Below, in pieces: positions 34,191 through 41,671 of a stretch of DNA of 64,000 bases. Positions within the stretch are counted from its first letter, which is position 1; each line of letters opens with the position of its first letter. Both the position numbers and the translations under genes were made by a program. Under the pieces are notes generated by a model. The model was not told the DNA's origin, searched no databases, and worked only from the letters and a program-made list of their open reading frames with translations. This stretch comes from Pantoea piersonii (GTDB lineage: Bacteria; Pseudomonadota; Gammaproteobacteria; Enterobacterales; Enterobacteriaceae), in NCBI RefSeq assembly GCF_003612015.1, contig NZ_RARB01000005.1, positions 310,001 through 374,000 on the forward strand, written 5' to 3'.

Positions 34191-35800
34191 GCACATCTCT
34201 ACCGCTGCTGGCGGTTAAACATCTCAGCCTGAGCTATCGCAGCGGGCATCAATGGCGTCAGGTGGTACACGACGTCAGCTTCGAACTTCAGGCCGGTGAA
34301 ATGGTGGCGCTGGTAGGCGAATCAGGCTCCGGTAAAACCACCACCGCGCAGGCGATTATCGGACTGATGGCGGAAAATGCCCGCCGCGACGGCGGAGAGA
34401 TCCGCCTGAACGGCGAAGATATCGCCGACTGGTCGCAAAAACGCCTCGACCGACTGCGCGGTGTGCGCATCAGCCTGGTGCCGCAGGATCCCGGCAACGC
34501 CCTTAATCCGGTAAAAACCGTTGGCGCGCAGGTCGAGGAGATCCTGCGCCTGCATACTGCGCTCAACGGTGAAGAGCGCCAGCGTCGCGTGGTGGAGCTG
34601 CTGACCCGCGTCGGCCTCAGCCATCCCGAACAGCGGGCGCTTCAGTATCCGCACCAGCTATCGGGCGGCATGAAACAGCGCGTGCTGATCGCTATCGCGC
34701 TGGCGCTCAGCCCCGATCTTATTATTGCCGACGAACCCACCAGCGCCCTCGACGTCACGGTGCAGAAGCGCATCCTCGATCTGCTCGACGCGCTGCGCCG
34801 CGACTCCGGCACCGCCGTGTTGTTCGTCACCCACGATCTGGCGTTAGCCGCCGAGCGCGCAGATCGCATTATGGTGTTCCGCAATGGCGAGATTCAGGAG
34901 TCGGCGCCTGCCGCGCAGCTGGTTGGCGCGCCGCAGCACGCCTATACCCGCCAGCTGCTGCGGGATGCCGCGCCGCATCGCATTACGCGCCGCGTCCCGG
35001 ACCGCCTGGCGACGCCCGCTATCAGCGTCAGCGCTATCGGTAAAGCCTTTGCGCTGGGTAAAAACCAGCGGCTGCAGGCGCTGCATAACGTCAGTTTCCA
35101 GGTCGCGCGCGCCTCGACCCATGCGCTGGTAGGCGAATCGGGTTCTGGTAAAACCACGCTGGCGCGCATTCTTCTCGGCTTTGAACAGGCGGACAGCGGC
35201 AGCGTCACGCTGGACGGCACGCTGGTCAGCGGGCTGCGCGGCGAAGCGCTGCGCCAGCTGCGGCGTAAAATTCAGTTTGTCTATCAGAACCCCTTCGCCT
35301 CGCTCGATCCGCGTCAGACGCTGCGGGAGATTATTGAGGAGCCGCTGCGCAATTTCGAACGGCTCAGCGCCGCTGAACGTCGGCAGCGCGCCGAGGCGGT
35401 GGCGGAGCGTGTGGCGCTGCCTGCCGGGCTCCTGTCGCGCGGCGCGCGCGAGCTTTCCGGCGGCCAGCGCCAGCGCGTCGCCCTTGCCCGCGCGCTCATC
35501 CTCAACCCCGATATTCTGGTGCTCGACGAGGCGACCTCGGCGCTCGACGTCACTGTTCAGGCGCAAATTCTGCTGCTGTTGCAACAGCTACAGAACGAGC
35601 TGGGCCTCACCTATCTGTTTATCACCCATGACCTGGCGACGGTGCGCCATATGGCTGACAGCATCACGGTACTGCGTGCAGGCGAAGTGGTAGAAAGCGG
35701 TGACGTTGTCACACTGTTTGCCGCTCCCCGTCACGCCTACACCCGCGAACTGATCGCCGCTATTCCCCGCTTTACTCAGCGAATGAGGGCTTCCGCATGA
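34187..35800 (+). CDS. fused peptide-type ABC ATPase (DppD-DppF-like in one chain)
   Basis: 537 residues from MSTSLPLL; a 45-codon upstream extension in the same frame lies in the permease gene and is not used. Two complete ATPase domains: Walker A GESGSGKT at 44-51 and again at about residue 316. Each has an LSGG signature (LSGGMKQRV and LSGGQRQRV) and Walker B (LIIADEPTSALD and ILVLDEATSALD). This is the YejF/GsiA arrangement. It powers import through the two permeases. The stop overlaps the next ATG. Confidence 0.93.
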   Translation: MSTSLPLLAVKHLSLSYRSGHQWRQVVHDVSFELQAGEMVALVGESGSGKTTTAQAIIGLMAENARRDGGEIRLNGEDIADWSQKRLDRLRGVRISLVPQDPGNALNPVKTVGAQVEEILRLHTALNGEERQRRVVELLTRVGLSHPEQRALQYPHQLSGGMKQRVLIAIALALSPDLIIADEPTSALDVTVQKRILDLLDALRRDSGTAVLFVTHDLALAAERADRIMVFRNGEIQESAPAAQLVGAPQHAYTRQLLRDAAPHRITRRVPDRLATPAISVSAIGKAFALGKNQRLQALHNVSFQVARASTHALVGESGSGKTTLARILLGFEQADSGSVTLDGTLVSGLRGEALRQLRRKIQFVYQNPFASLDPRQTLREIIEEPLRNFERLSAAERRQRAEAVAERVALPAGLLSRGARELSGGQRQRVALARALILNPDILVLDEATSALDVTVQAQILLLLQQLQNELGLTYLFITHDLATVRHMADSITVLRAGEVVESGDVVTLFAAPRHAYTRELIAAIPRFTQRMRASA

Positions 35801-36807
35801 CGCGACGCATTGGCTTTTTTACCCGGCTGCTGGAGAAGGTGTCTGCGCAGCAGCGCTACCGTCTGGCAACCGAACAGATCCAGCACGCCGAACGGCTCGG
35901 CTTCGACAGCGCCTGGATCGCGCAGCACCATTTTCACGAAGCGGAGGGTGGCCTGCCCGCTCCGCTGGTCTTTCTGGCGCACGCGGCGGCGCATACCCGC
36001 ACCATCCGTCTCGGTACGGCGATCATCACCCTGCCAATGGAGAATGCGCTGCGCGTGGCGGAGGATGCGGCGGTGCTGGATCTGCTGGCGGAGGGACGTC
36101 TGGAAATCGGCCTGGGCTCCGGCGGCACGCCCGCCTCCTTTCTGCCCTTCGGCCTGACCTTTGAACAGCGCGCCGCCGCATTCGCCGATAACCTGCACCA
36201 GCTGCTCAGCGCCTGGCGCGGCGATTCGCTGGGTCATCCCGATAATCATCTTTACCCTGCCGCGCCGCAGCTGGCGCAGCGCGTCTGGATCGCTACCTTT
36301 TCCGCTGAGGGGGCGGCGCGCGCCGGAGCGGCCGGGCACGGCCTGATGCTGTCGCGCACTCAGCCGGGTCCGGCAGAGGATCCGGCGCGCGCGCTGGATG
36401 CGATACAGAACCCGCTTATCGACGCCTACCTTGCCGCGCTGCCTGCGGGCGTCGCGCCGCGCATTCTCGCCTCGCGCACCGCTTTTGTCGCCGATTCGGA
36501 CGCCTGGGCGCGTCGCGTCGCCGAGCCGGGCATTCGTCATCAGGCGCAGCAGTATCGCGCCGCCGGGCATGCGCTGCGTGGCGAGTCGCTGGACGATATT
36601 TTCGCGCAGTTCGACGCCCATATCGGCGATCCCGCCCGGGTGCGCGCCGCGCTGGCGCAGGACAGCGTGCTGCCGCGCGTTACCGATATCTCTTTTCAGG
36701 TGCACTCCGTCGAGCCGTCGCACGCCGATACCTTGCGCTCCATTGAACTTATCGCCGAACAGATCGCGCCCTGGCTGCGCACGCTGACTTCTCAGGAGAA
36801 ATCATGA
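35797..36807 (+). CDS. FMN-dependent luciferase-like monooxygenase (KPN_01858-type)
   Basis: 336 residues, a luciferase-like TIM barrel: RIGFFTRLLEKVSAQQRYRLATEQIQHAERLGFDSAWIAQHHFHEAEGGLP at the N-terminus, then RLGTAIITLPMENALRVAEDAAVLDLLAEGRLEIGLGSGG. The N-terminal RIGFFTRL and the operon company match the putative FMN-dependent KPN_01858 family. It probably inserts oxygen into an organosulphur or N-acyl substrate that the M20 enzyme then hydrolyses. ATGA overlaps on both sides. Confidence 0.85.
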   Translation: MTRRIGFFTRLLEKVSAQQRYRLATEQIQHAERLGFDSAWIAQHHFHEAEGGLPAPLVFLAHAAAHTRTIRLGTAIITLPMENALRVAEDAAVLDLLAEGRLEIGLGSGGTPASFLPFGLTFEQRAAAFADNLHQLLSAWRGDSLGHPDNHLYPAAPQLAQRVWIATFSAEGAARAGAAGHGLMLSRTQPGPAEDPARALDAIQNPLIDAYLAALPAGVAPRILASRTAFVADSDAWARRVAEPGIRHQAQQYRAAGHALRGESLDDIFAQFDAHIGDPARVRAALAQDSVLPRVTDISFQVHSVEPSHADTLRSIELIAEQIAPWLRTLTSQEKS

Positions 36808-37916
36808 CTCAATCCCACGATCTGCTGGCCGAACTGGCCGATATCGATCCCGCCAGCGAACTGGCGCAGGCGCGCGCCACGCGCGATGCCGCCACCCGGC
36901 ATACGCAGGGCAGCTATGAGGTGCTGTTCAGCCAGCAGGAGGCCGATTTCCCGCTGACTGAACGCGTCGCGCTGGCGGCGCAGGTGGCGGAGTGGCATGG
37001 CGCTGAACGGCTGCGCGCGCACTATGCCGCGCATCAGGCGTTCCAGCCGCTCGGCGACGCCGCGCGCCAGACACAGGCGCTGGCCTTTGCCAGACGCCTT
37101 ACCTTTGAGCCGGTCGCCGCCGCGCCTGAGCATATCCAGGCGTTGCGCGACGCTGGCTGGAGCGCGCGCGGCGTAGTCACGCTGGCGCAGCTGGTGGCCT
37201 TTATCAGCTTCCAGAGTCGGTTGCTTGCCGGTTTGCGGCTGCTACAGGGTGAAGAGGCGAGTCCCCCGCCGCGCGCCGCCGTCGCAGGCCGCTGGCATAG
37301 CGCCGAACGCACCGCCAGCGGGCAAACCGCGCCCACCGCCTTTACCCAGGCGGAACTCGGCTGGGAACCCTGGCTGGCGGCGAAGCCGCTGGCGGAGTTT
37401 GACGCCGAAGAGCAGGCGATTCTGGCGCGTTTCGGCCACAGCGACTCCGACTATTTCCGCCTGCTGGCGCGCAACCAGCCGGTGCTGGAGCAGCGCACCC
37501 TGACTGACAAGGGCATCTTCTATACCGCCGGCGGTTTATCGCGCGCCGAACGCGAACTGGCCGCTACGGTAGCCAGCAAGATCAACGGCTGCATTTACTG
37601 CGCCTCGGTACATGCACGCAAGGCGGCGCAGCTTTCTAAAGATAAAGATGCAGTGCAGAAACTGCTGAATGTCGCGCCCGGCGCGGCGCTGTCGCATGGT
37701 CAGTCGCCGCGCTGGGCCGCCGATATCGATTTCGCCGCCTCGCTCTCCGTTACGCCGCCCGTCGCCAGCCAGGCGCAGCTTCAGGCGCTGCGCCAGCAGG
37801 GGCTGGATACGCTGGCGCAGCTCGATCTGGTGCAGTCGACCGCTTTCTTCGCCTGGGCAAACCGTCTGATGCTGACGCTCGGCGAGCCCTTTCTGCCTTC
37901 TGACGCACAAGGATAA
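36804..37916 (+). CDS. fused CMD / alkylhydroperoxidase (AhpD-like) domain protein
   Basis: 370 residues built from two AhpD/CMD-type halves. The N-terminal half (about 1-150, with FPLTERVALAAQVAEWHGAERL) has no cysteine pair. The C-terminal half (about 178-370) has LSRAERELAATVASKINGCIYCASVHARKAA with Cys263-x2-Cys266-x3-His270, the active site of AhpD-type peroxidases. These resemble the separate Avi_7170-type CMD and Avi_7169-type peroxidase proteins joined in one chain. A role in handling peroxide or flavin-peroxide by-products of the neighbouring monooxygenase is inference. Confidence 0.85.
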   Translation: MTQSHDLLAELADIDPASELAQARATRDAATRHTQGSYEVLFSQQEADFPLTERVALAAQVAEWHGAERLRAHYAAHQAFQPLGDAARQTQALAFARRLTFEPVAAAPEHIQALRDAGWSARGVVTLAQLVAFISFQSRLLAGLRLLQGEEASPPPRAAVAGRWHSAERTASGQTAPTAFTQAELGWEPWLAAKPLAEFDAEEQAILARFGHSDSDYFRLLARNQPVLEQRTLTDKGIFYTAGGLSRAERELAATVASKINGCIYCASVHARKAAQLSKDKDAVQKLLNVAPGAALSHGQSPRWAADIDFAASLSVTPPVASQAQLQALRQQGLDTLAQLDLVQSTAFFAWANRLMLTLGEPFLPSDAQG

Positions 37917-37918
37917 GT

Positions 37919-39049
37919 ATGTTGTCACCTGACCAACTGATCGCCTGGCGGCGCGAGCTGCATCAGCACCCTGAACTGTCGAATCATGAATTTCAGACCA
38001 CGGAACGCATCACGCGCTGGCTGCGGCAGGGCGATATTCGCCTGCTGCCGCTGGCGCTGAAAACCGGCGTGGTAGCAGAGACAGGCCAGGGCGAACCGCT
38101 GATTGCGCTGCGCGCCGATATCGACGCTCTGCCCATCGACGAGGCTATCGACCGACCGTGGAGGTCGCAGCAGCCTGGCGTTATGCACGCCTGCGGCCAC
38201 GATCTGCACACCTCGATAATGCTCGGCGTGGCGCACCGCCTGCGGCAGCAGGAGCAACAGTTGCCAGGGCGCGTGCGCATTCTCTTCCAGCCGGCGGAAG
38301 AGACCTTTAACGGCGCGCAGCAGCTGATTGACGCCGGTGCGCTGGAGGGCGTACAGGCGATTTTCGGCATGCATAACGCGCCGGACCTGCCGCTCGGCAC
38401 GCTGCGCACGCGCGGCGGCGCCTTTTACGCCAACGTTGACCGCTTCACCATCCATATTCATGGCCGGGGCGCACACGCCGCGCGACCGCATGAGGGTATC
38501 GACGCCATTGTGATCGGCAGTCATATCGTGACCGCGCTGCAGACCCTGCCGAGCCGCGTCTTCAGTTCGCTGGAGTCGGTGGTGCTCAGCGTGACGCGCT
38601 TTACCGCGGGCAATACCTGGAATGTGCTGCCACAAAGCGTGGAGCTGGAAGGCACGGTGCGTACCCACAACGATGCGATTCGCAACGCCATCCCGCACAA
38701 GATGCGTCAGCTCATCGGCAGCATCGCCGCCGGCTTCGGCGCACAGGCGGAGCTGGAGTGGATCGCTGGCCCGCCTGCGCTGGTAAACACGCCCGCTTGG
38801 GCCGATTTTATGCTGGCGCAGGCGCAGGCGAGCGGCTTTCGTACCGAACGCGGCACGCCGCAGATGGGCGGCGAAGATTTCGCCTTCTACCTGCACCATG
38901 TGCCGGGCGCGTTTGTCAGCATCGGCAGCGCCAGCGAATGCGGGCTGCATCATCCCGGGTTCGATCCCAATGAAGGCATTATCGAACCGGCGGTGAGCTA
39001 CTTTACTCAGCTTGTGCCGCGCGCGCTGGATATCCTGGCCAGCGCATGA
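37919..39049 (+). CDS. M20-family metal-dependent N-deacylase
   Basis: 376 residues. It shares the start LIAWRRELHxxPELS, the RADIDALPIDE segment, GVMHACGHDLHTS around 91-103, FQPAEETFNGAQQLIDAGALEGVQAIFGMHNAPDLPLG, the GRGAHAARPHEGID lid and GGEDFAFYLHHVPGAFVSIGSAS with the minus-strand operon enzyme at 25673; the two are clear paralogues. It probably removes an acyl group at the end of the pathway. It starts 2 bp after the previous stop. Confidence 0.9.
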   Translation: MLSPDQLIAWRRELHQHPELSNHEFQTTERITRWLRQGDIRLLPLALKTGVVAETGQGEPLIALRADIDALPIDEAIDRPWRSQQPGVMHACGHDLHTSIMLGVAHRLRQQEQQLPGRVRILFQPAEETFNGAQQLIDAGALEGVQAIFGMHNAPDLPLGTLRTRGGAFYANVDRFTIHIHGRGAHAARPHEGIDAIVIGSHIVTALQTLPSRVFSSLESVVLSVTRFTAGNTWNVLPQSVELEGTVRTHNDAIRNAIPHKMRQLIGSIAAGFGAQAELEWIAGPPALVNTPAWADFMLAQAQASGFRTERGTPQMGGEDFAFYLHHVPGAFVSIGSASECGLHHPGFDPNEGIIEPAVSYFTQLVPRALDILASA

Positions 39050-39918
39050 CGAAAAAGAGGAAAAAAGAGATGGCGATCCCCGTTCCTGTACCGGTGCTGG
39101 ATCACGCAGTCATTAATGTGGCCGATCGGCTGGATGAGGCGAGCGCGCTTTATCGTCGGCTCGGCTTTCAGCTCAGCGAGCGCGGCCACCATACGCTCGG
39201 CTCCAGCAACCATCTGGCGATTTTCGGCGAAAACTATCTGGAGCTGCTGGGCTACGAGCCGGGACGCGGTGAACGACGCGCTGACCTGTGGCAGTCGCCG
39301 CTCGGCCTGACCGGGCTGGTCTGGAAAACGCAGGATGCAGAGAGCGCATTTCTGCATCTGCAGCGTCAGGATCTGGATGGCGATGCGCCCGCCTCGTTTC
39401 ACCGCCCGGTGACGCTGCCGGACGGCGAAGCGAGCGAGGCGCACTTTCGTACCGTACGGCTGCGCCCGACGCTGATCCCCAACGGCCGCAGCTTCTTCTG
39501 CCAGCACGACACGCCGCATGCAGTGTGGCAGGCCGCCTGGCAGACGCACCCTAACGGCGTGCAGGCCATCAGCGAGTTTGTCATTGTGGCGCAGGACCCG
39601 GCGCACGCCGCCCAGGTGTACAGCCATTTATTCGGCGCGGATCGCATTCTGGCCTGTCAGGATGGCGCGTTCGTGCTGAAGGCCGGGGAAGCGAAGGTGC
39701 GTTTCGCCTCTGCCGCCTATGCGCAGACGCGCTTCGGCTCGCTGCCGGAGGATTATGACGGCTCGCCGCGTATGTCTGCGCTCAGCTTCCGCAGTGACAG
39801 TCTGGAGAAGGTCAAAGCGAGCCTGCTGCTGGGCGATATCCCCTTCCGCGAAGCGCAGGATGCCATTGTAGTACCGGCGGAACAGGGCTTTAACCTGGCG
39901 CTGCGCTTTCATCAGTAA
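39046..39918 (+). CDS. VOC/glyoxalase-like domain protein
   Basis: 290 residues from the ATG overlapping the M20 stop; an internal ATG at 39070 (MAIPVPVPVLDHAVINVAD), with GAGG 9 nt before it, is an equally good start. Two betaalphabetabetabeta-type halves: LDHAVINVADRLDEASALYRRLGFQLSERGHHTLGSSNHLAIFGENYLELLGYE at the front and SEFVIVAQDPAHAAQVYSHLFGA in the middle, as in Glyoxalase_3-type proteins. His and Glu residues could hold a metal. Last gene of the operon; substrate unknown. Confidence 0.82.
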   Translation: MTKKRKKEMAIPVPVPVLDHAVINVADRLDEASALYRRLGFQLSERGHHTLGSSNHLAIFGENYLELLGYEPGRGERRADLWQSPLGLTGLVWKTQDAESAFLHLQRQDLDGDAPASFHRPVTLPDGEASEAHFRTVRLRPTLIPNGRSFFCQHDTPHAVWQAAWQTHPNGVQAISEFVIVAQDPAHAAQVYSHLFGADRILACQDGAFVLKAGEAKVRFASAAYAQTRFGSLPEDYDGSPRMSALSFRSDSLEKVKASLLLGDIPFREAQDAIVVPAEQGFNLALRFHQ

Positions 39919-40006
39919 GCGCGCGGCGGCCTGGCGGTTGACTTGCGCCGTAATAACCTGAGAATGAGGAACCTCAGATAAAGGAACAGCTAAAAAGGAG
40001 TTTATC

Positions 40007-41326
40007 ATCAAGGGTTCCCTCGGTTTTTTCTCTACGGCGCGCAAAAAATCCCTGCTTGCCGCCGCGCTGCTGCTGGTCGGCTGCGCCTCCGAGCCGCCAA
40101 AGTCGCTGGTGACGCCCTTTCCCACCGTGACGCCGTCGCAAAAAACGCAGCCTGCCCCCGCGCAGCAGCCAATGCGCGGCGTCTGGCTGGCGACCGTCTC
40201 CCGTCTCGACTGGCCGCCGGTTAATTCGGTCAACGTCAGCAGCGCGGCGCTGCGCATCCGCCTGCAGCAGCAGGCGTTGACAGATAAACTCGACAGGCTG
40301 AAAAGTCTCGGCATCAACACCGTCTTCTTTCAGGTGAAGCCGGACGGCACCGCGCTCTGGCGCTCAGATATCTTGCCCTGGTCCGATATGTTGACCGGCG
40401 CTATCGGCGAGGATCCCGGCTACGATCCGCTGGCGTTTATGCTGGATGAAGCGCACAAGCGCGGCATGAAAGTGCACGCCTGGTTTAACCCCTACCGTGT
40501 CGCCGTCAATACCCGACCCTCGACGATCGCCGGGCTGAACCGCACGCTGACGCGCCATCCCGCCAGCGTGTATGTGCTGCACCGCGACTGGATCCGCACC
40601 GCTGGCGACCGTCTGGTGCTCGATCCCGGCATTCCGGACGCGCGCGACTGGATTACCAGCATCGTGGCGGAGGTCGTGGCGCGCTATCCCGTTGATGGCG
40701 TGCAGTTCGACGACTATTTCTATGCAGAAACCTCCGCCTCGCCGCTTAACGACAGCCAGACCTACCGCGCTTACGGCCAGGGATTCGCCTCGAAGGCGGA
40801 CTGGCGGCGCCACAATACGCAGCTGCTGATCGAACAGGTTTCGCGCACCATCAAACAGCTTAAGCCGCAGGTGCAATTTGGCGTCAGCCCGGCAGGCGTC
40901 TGGCGCAATCTGTCGCACGATGCGGCTGGTTCCGACACGCGCGGCGCGGCGGCCTATGACGAAGCCTTCGCCGATACCCGGCGCTGGGTGCAGCAAGGGC
41001 TGCTCGACTATATCGCTCCCCAGCTTTACTGGCCTTTTGCGCGGCAGGCGGCGCGTTACGACGTGCTGGCGCACTGGTGGGCGGATGTGGTGAAGCCGAC
41101 CCATACGCGTCTCTATATTGGCGTGGCGCTCTATAAAGTGGGCGAACCGTCGCGCACCGAGCCGGACTGGACGGTCGGGAACGGCGTGCCGGAGTTAAAA
41201 AAACAGCTCGACCTGAACGAGTCCACGCCAGGCATCGATGGCACGATCCTGTTCCGGGAAAACTACCTCGAACAGCCGCAGACGCAACCGGCGGTGCGCT
41301 ATTTGCAAAGCCGCTGGGGCCGCTGA
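40007..41326 (+). CDS. digH: divisome-associated glycosyl hydrolase DigH (YddW), apparently with ATC start
   Basis: Outer-membrane lipoprotein that cleaves peptide-free peptidoglycan strands at the septum in E. coli. The body (QPMRGVWLATVSRLDWPPVNSVN, NTVFFQVKPDGTALW, DGVQFDDYFYAETS, DTRRWVQQGLLDYIAPQLYWP) is closely like E. coli YddW. The first standard start codon in the frame is a GTG at 40109, after the lipobox, which would remove the export signal. Upstream, AAGGAG (39995-40000) stands 6 nt before an ATC at 40007. That start gives a KKSLLAAALLLVGC signal with Cys26 and 439 residues, the E. coli length. No ATG, GTG or TTG is available in the frame near the ribosome site. Confidence 0.85.
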   Translation: MKGSLGFFSTARKKSLLAAALLLVGCASEPPKSLVTPFPTVTPSQKTQPAPAQQPMRGVWLATVSRLDWPPVNSVNVSSAALRIRLQQQALTDKLDRLKSLGINTVFFQVKPDGTALWRSDILPWSDMLTGAIGEDPGYDPLAFMLDEAHKRGMKVHAWFNPYRVAVNTRPSTIAGLNRTLTRHPASVYVLHRDWIRTAGDRLVLDPGIPDARDWITSIVAEVVARYPVDGVQFDDYFYAETSASPLNDSQTYRAYGQGFASKADWRRHNTQLLIEQVSRTIKQLKPQVQFGVSPAGVWRNLSHDAAGSDTRGAAAYDEAFADTRRWVQQGLLDYIAPQLYWPFARQAARYDVLAHWWADVVKPTHTRLYIGVALYKVGEPSRTEPDWTVGNGVPELKKQLDLNESTPGIDGTILFRENYLEQPQTQPAVRYLQSRWGR

Positions 41327-41328
41327 GT

Positions 41329-41346
41329 TATCCGCGGGTGCGGATA
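41329..41346. promoter_or_regulatory. HipB operator O1
   Basis: TATCC-GCGGGTGC-GGATA, an exact match to the E. coli HipB operator form TATCC-N8-GGATA, 2 bp after the digH stop. Confidence 0.9.
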
Positions 41347-41356
41347 AGCTTTACTT

Positions 41357-41374
41357 TATCCTCTGGTGGGTATA
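41357..41374. promoter_or_regulatory. HipB operator O2 (imperfect)
   Basis: TATCC-TCTGGTGG-GTATA, one mismatch in the right half, exactly 28 bp from O1. Confidence 0.8.
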
Positions 41375-41384
41375 ATTTCTTTTT

Positions 41385-41402
41385 TATCCGCGTGAGGGGA
41401 TA
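41385..41402. promoter_or_regulatory. HipB operator O3
   Basis: TATCC-GCGTGAGG-GGATA, exact match, exactly 28 bp from O2 and 33 bp before the hipB ATG. Confidence 0.9.
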
Positions 41403-41434
41403 TATTCCCTCCCCGCCTTACCACAGGAGCAGCG

Positions 41435-41671
41435 ATGATCTACAGCCCACAACAGCTGGCCCATCTGATCAGGCTTGAACGGCAGAAGCGCGGCTGGACG
41501 CAGAGCGACCTGGCGCGCCGGGTCGGCATCAAACAGGCCACCGTGTCGAACTTTGAAAATAATCCTGACAAGACTACGCTAACCACGCTGTTTAAGATCC
41601 TGCAGTCGCTGGAGCAGGAGCTGGTGATTCAGAGTAAATCGACGCAGAGCGGCAAGGAGCTGGAGTGGTAA
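41435..41671 (+). CDS. hipB: antitoxin and autorepressor HipB
   Basis: 78 residues with a Cro/CI-type helix-turn-helix: LIRLERQKRGWTQSDLARRVGIKQATVSNFENNPDKTTLTTLFKILQSL. The short C-terminal tail ends in Trp, like E. coli HipB, whose terminal Trp aids binding and turnover. It neutralises HipA and represses the operon through the TATCC-N8-GGATA sites just upstream. The stop TAA shares its last A with the hipA ATG. Confidence 0.93.
   Translation: MIYSPQQLAHLIRLERQKRGWTQSDLARRVGIKQATVSNFENNPDKTTLTTLFKILQSLEQELVIQSKSTQSGKELEW

Noticed and set aside
35776-36723. 315-codon minus-strand frame
   Set aside because: Antisense shadow of the monooxygenase at 35797.
37925-38953. 342-codon minus-strand frame
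   Set aside because: Antisense shadow of the second M20 gene.
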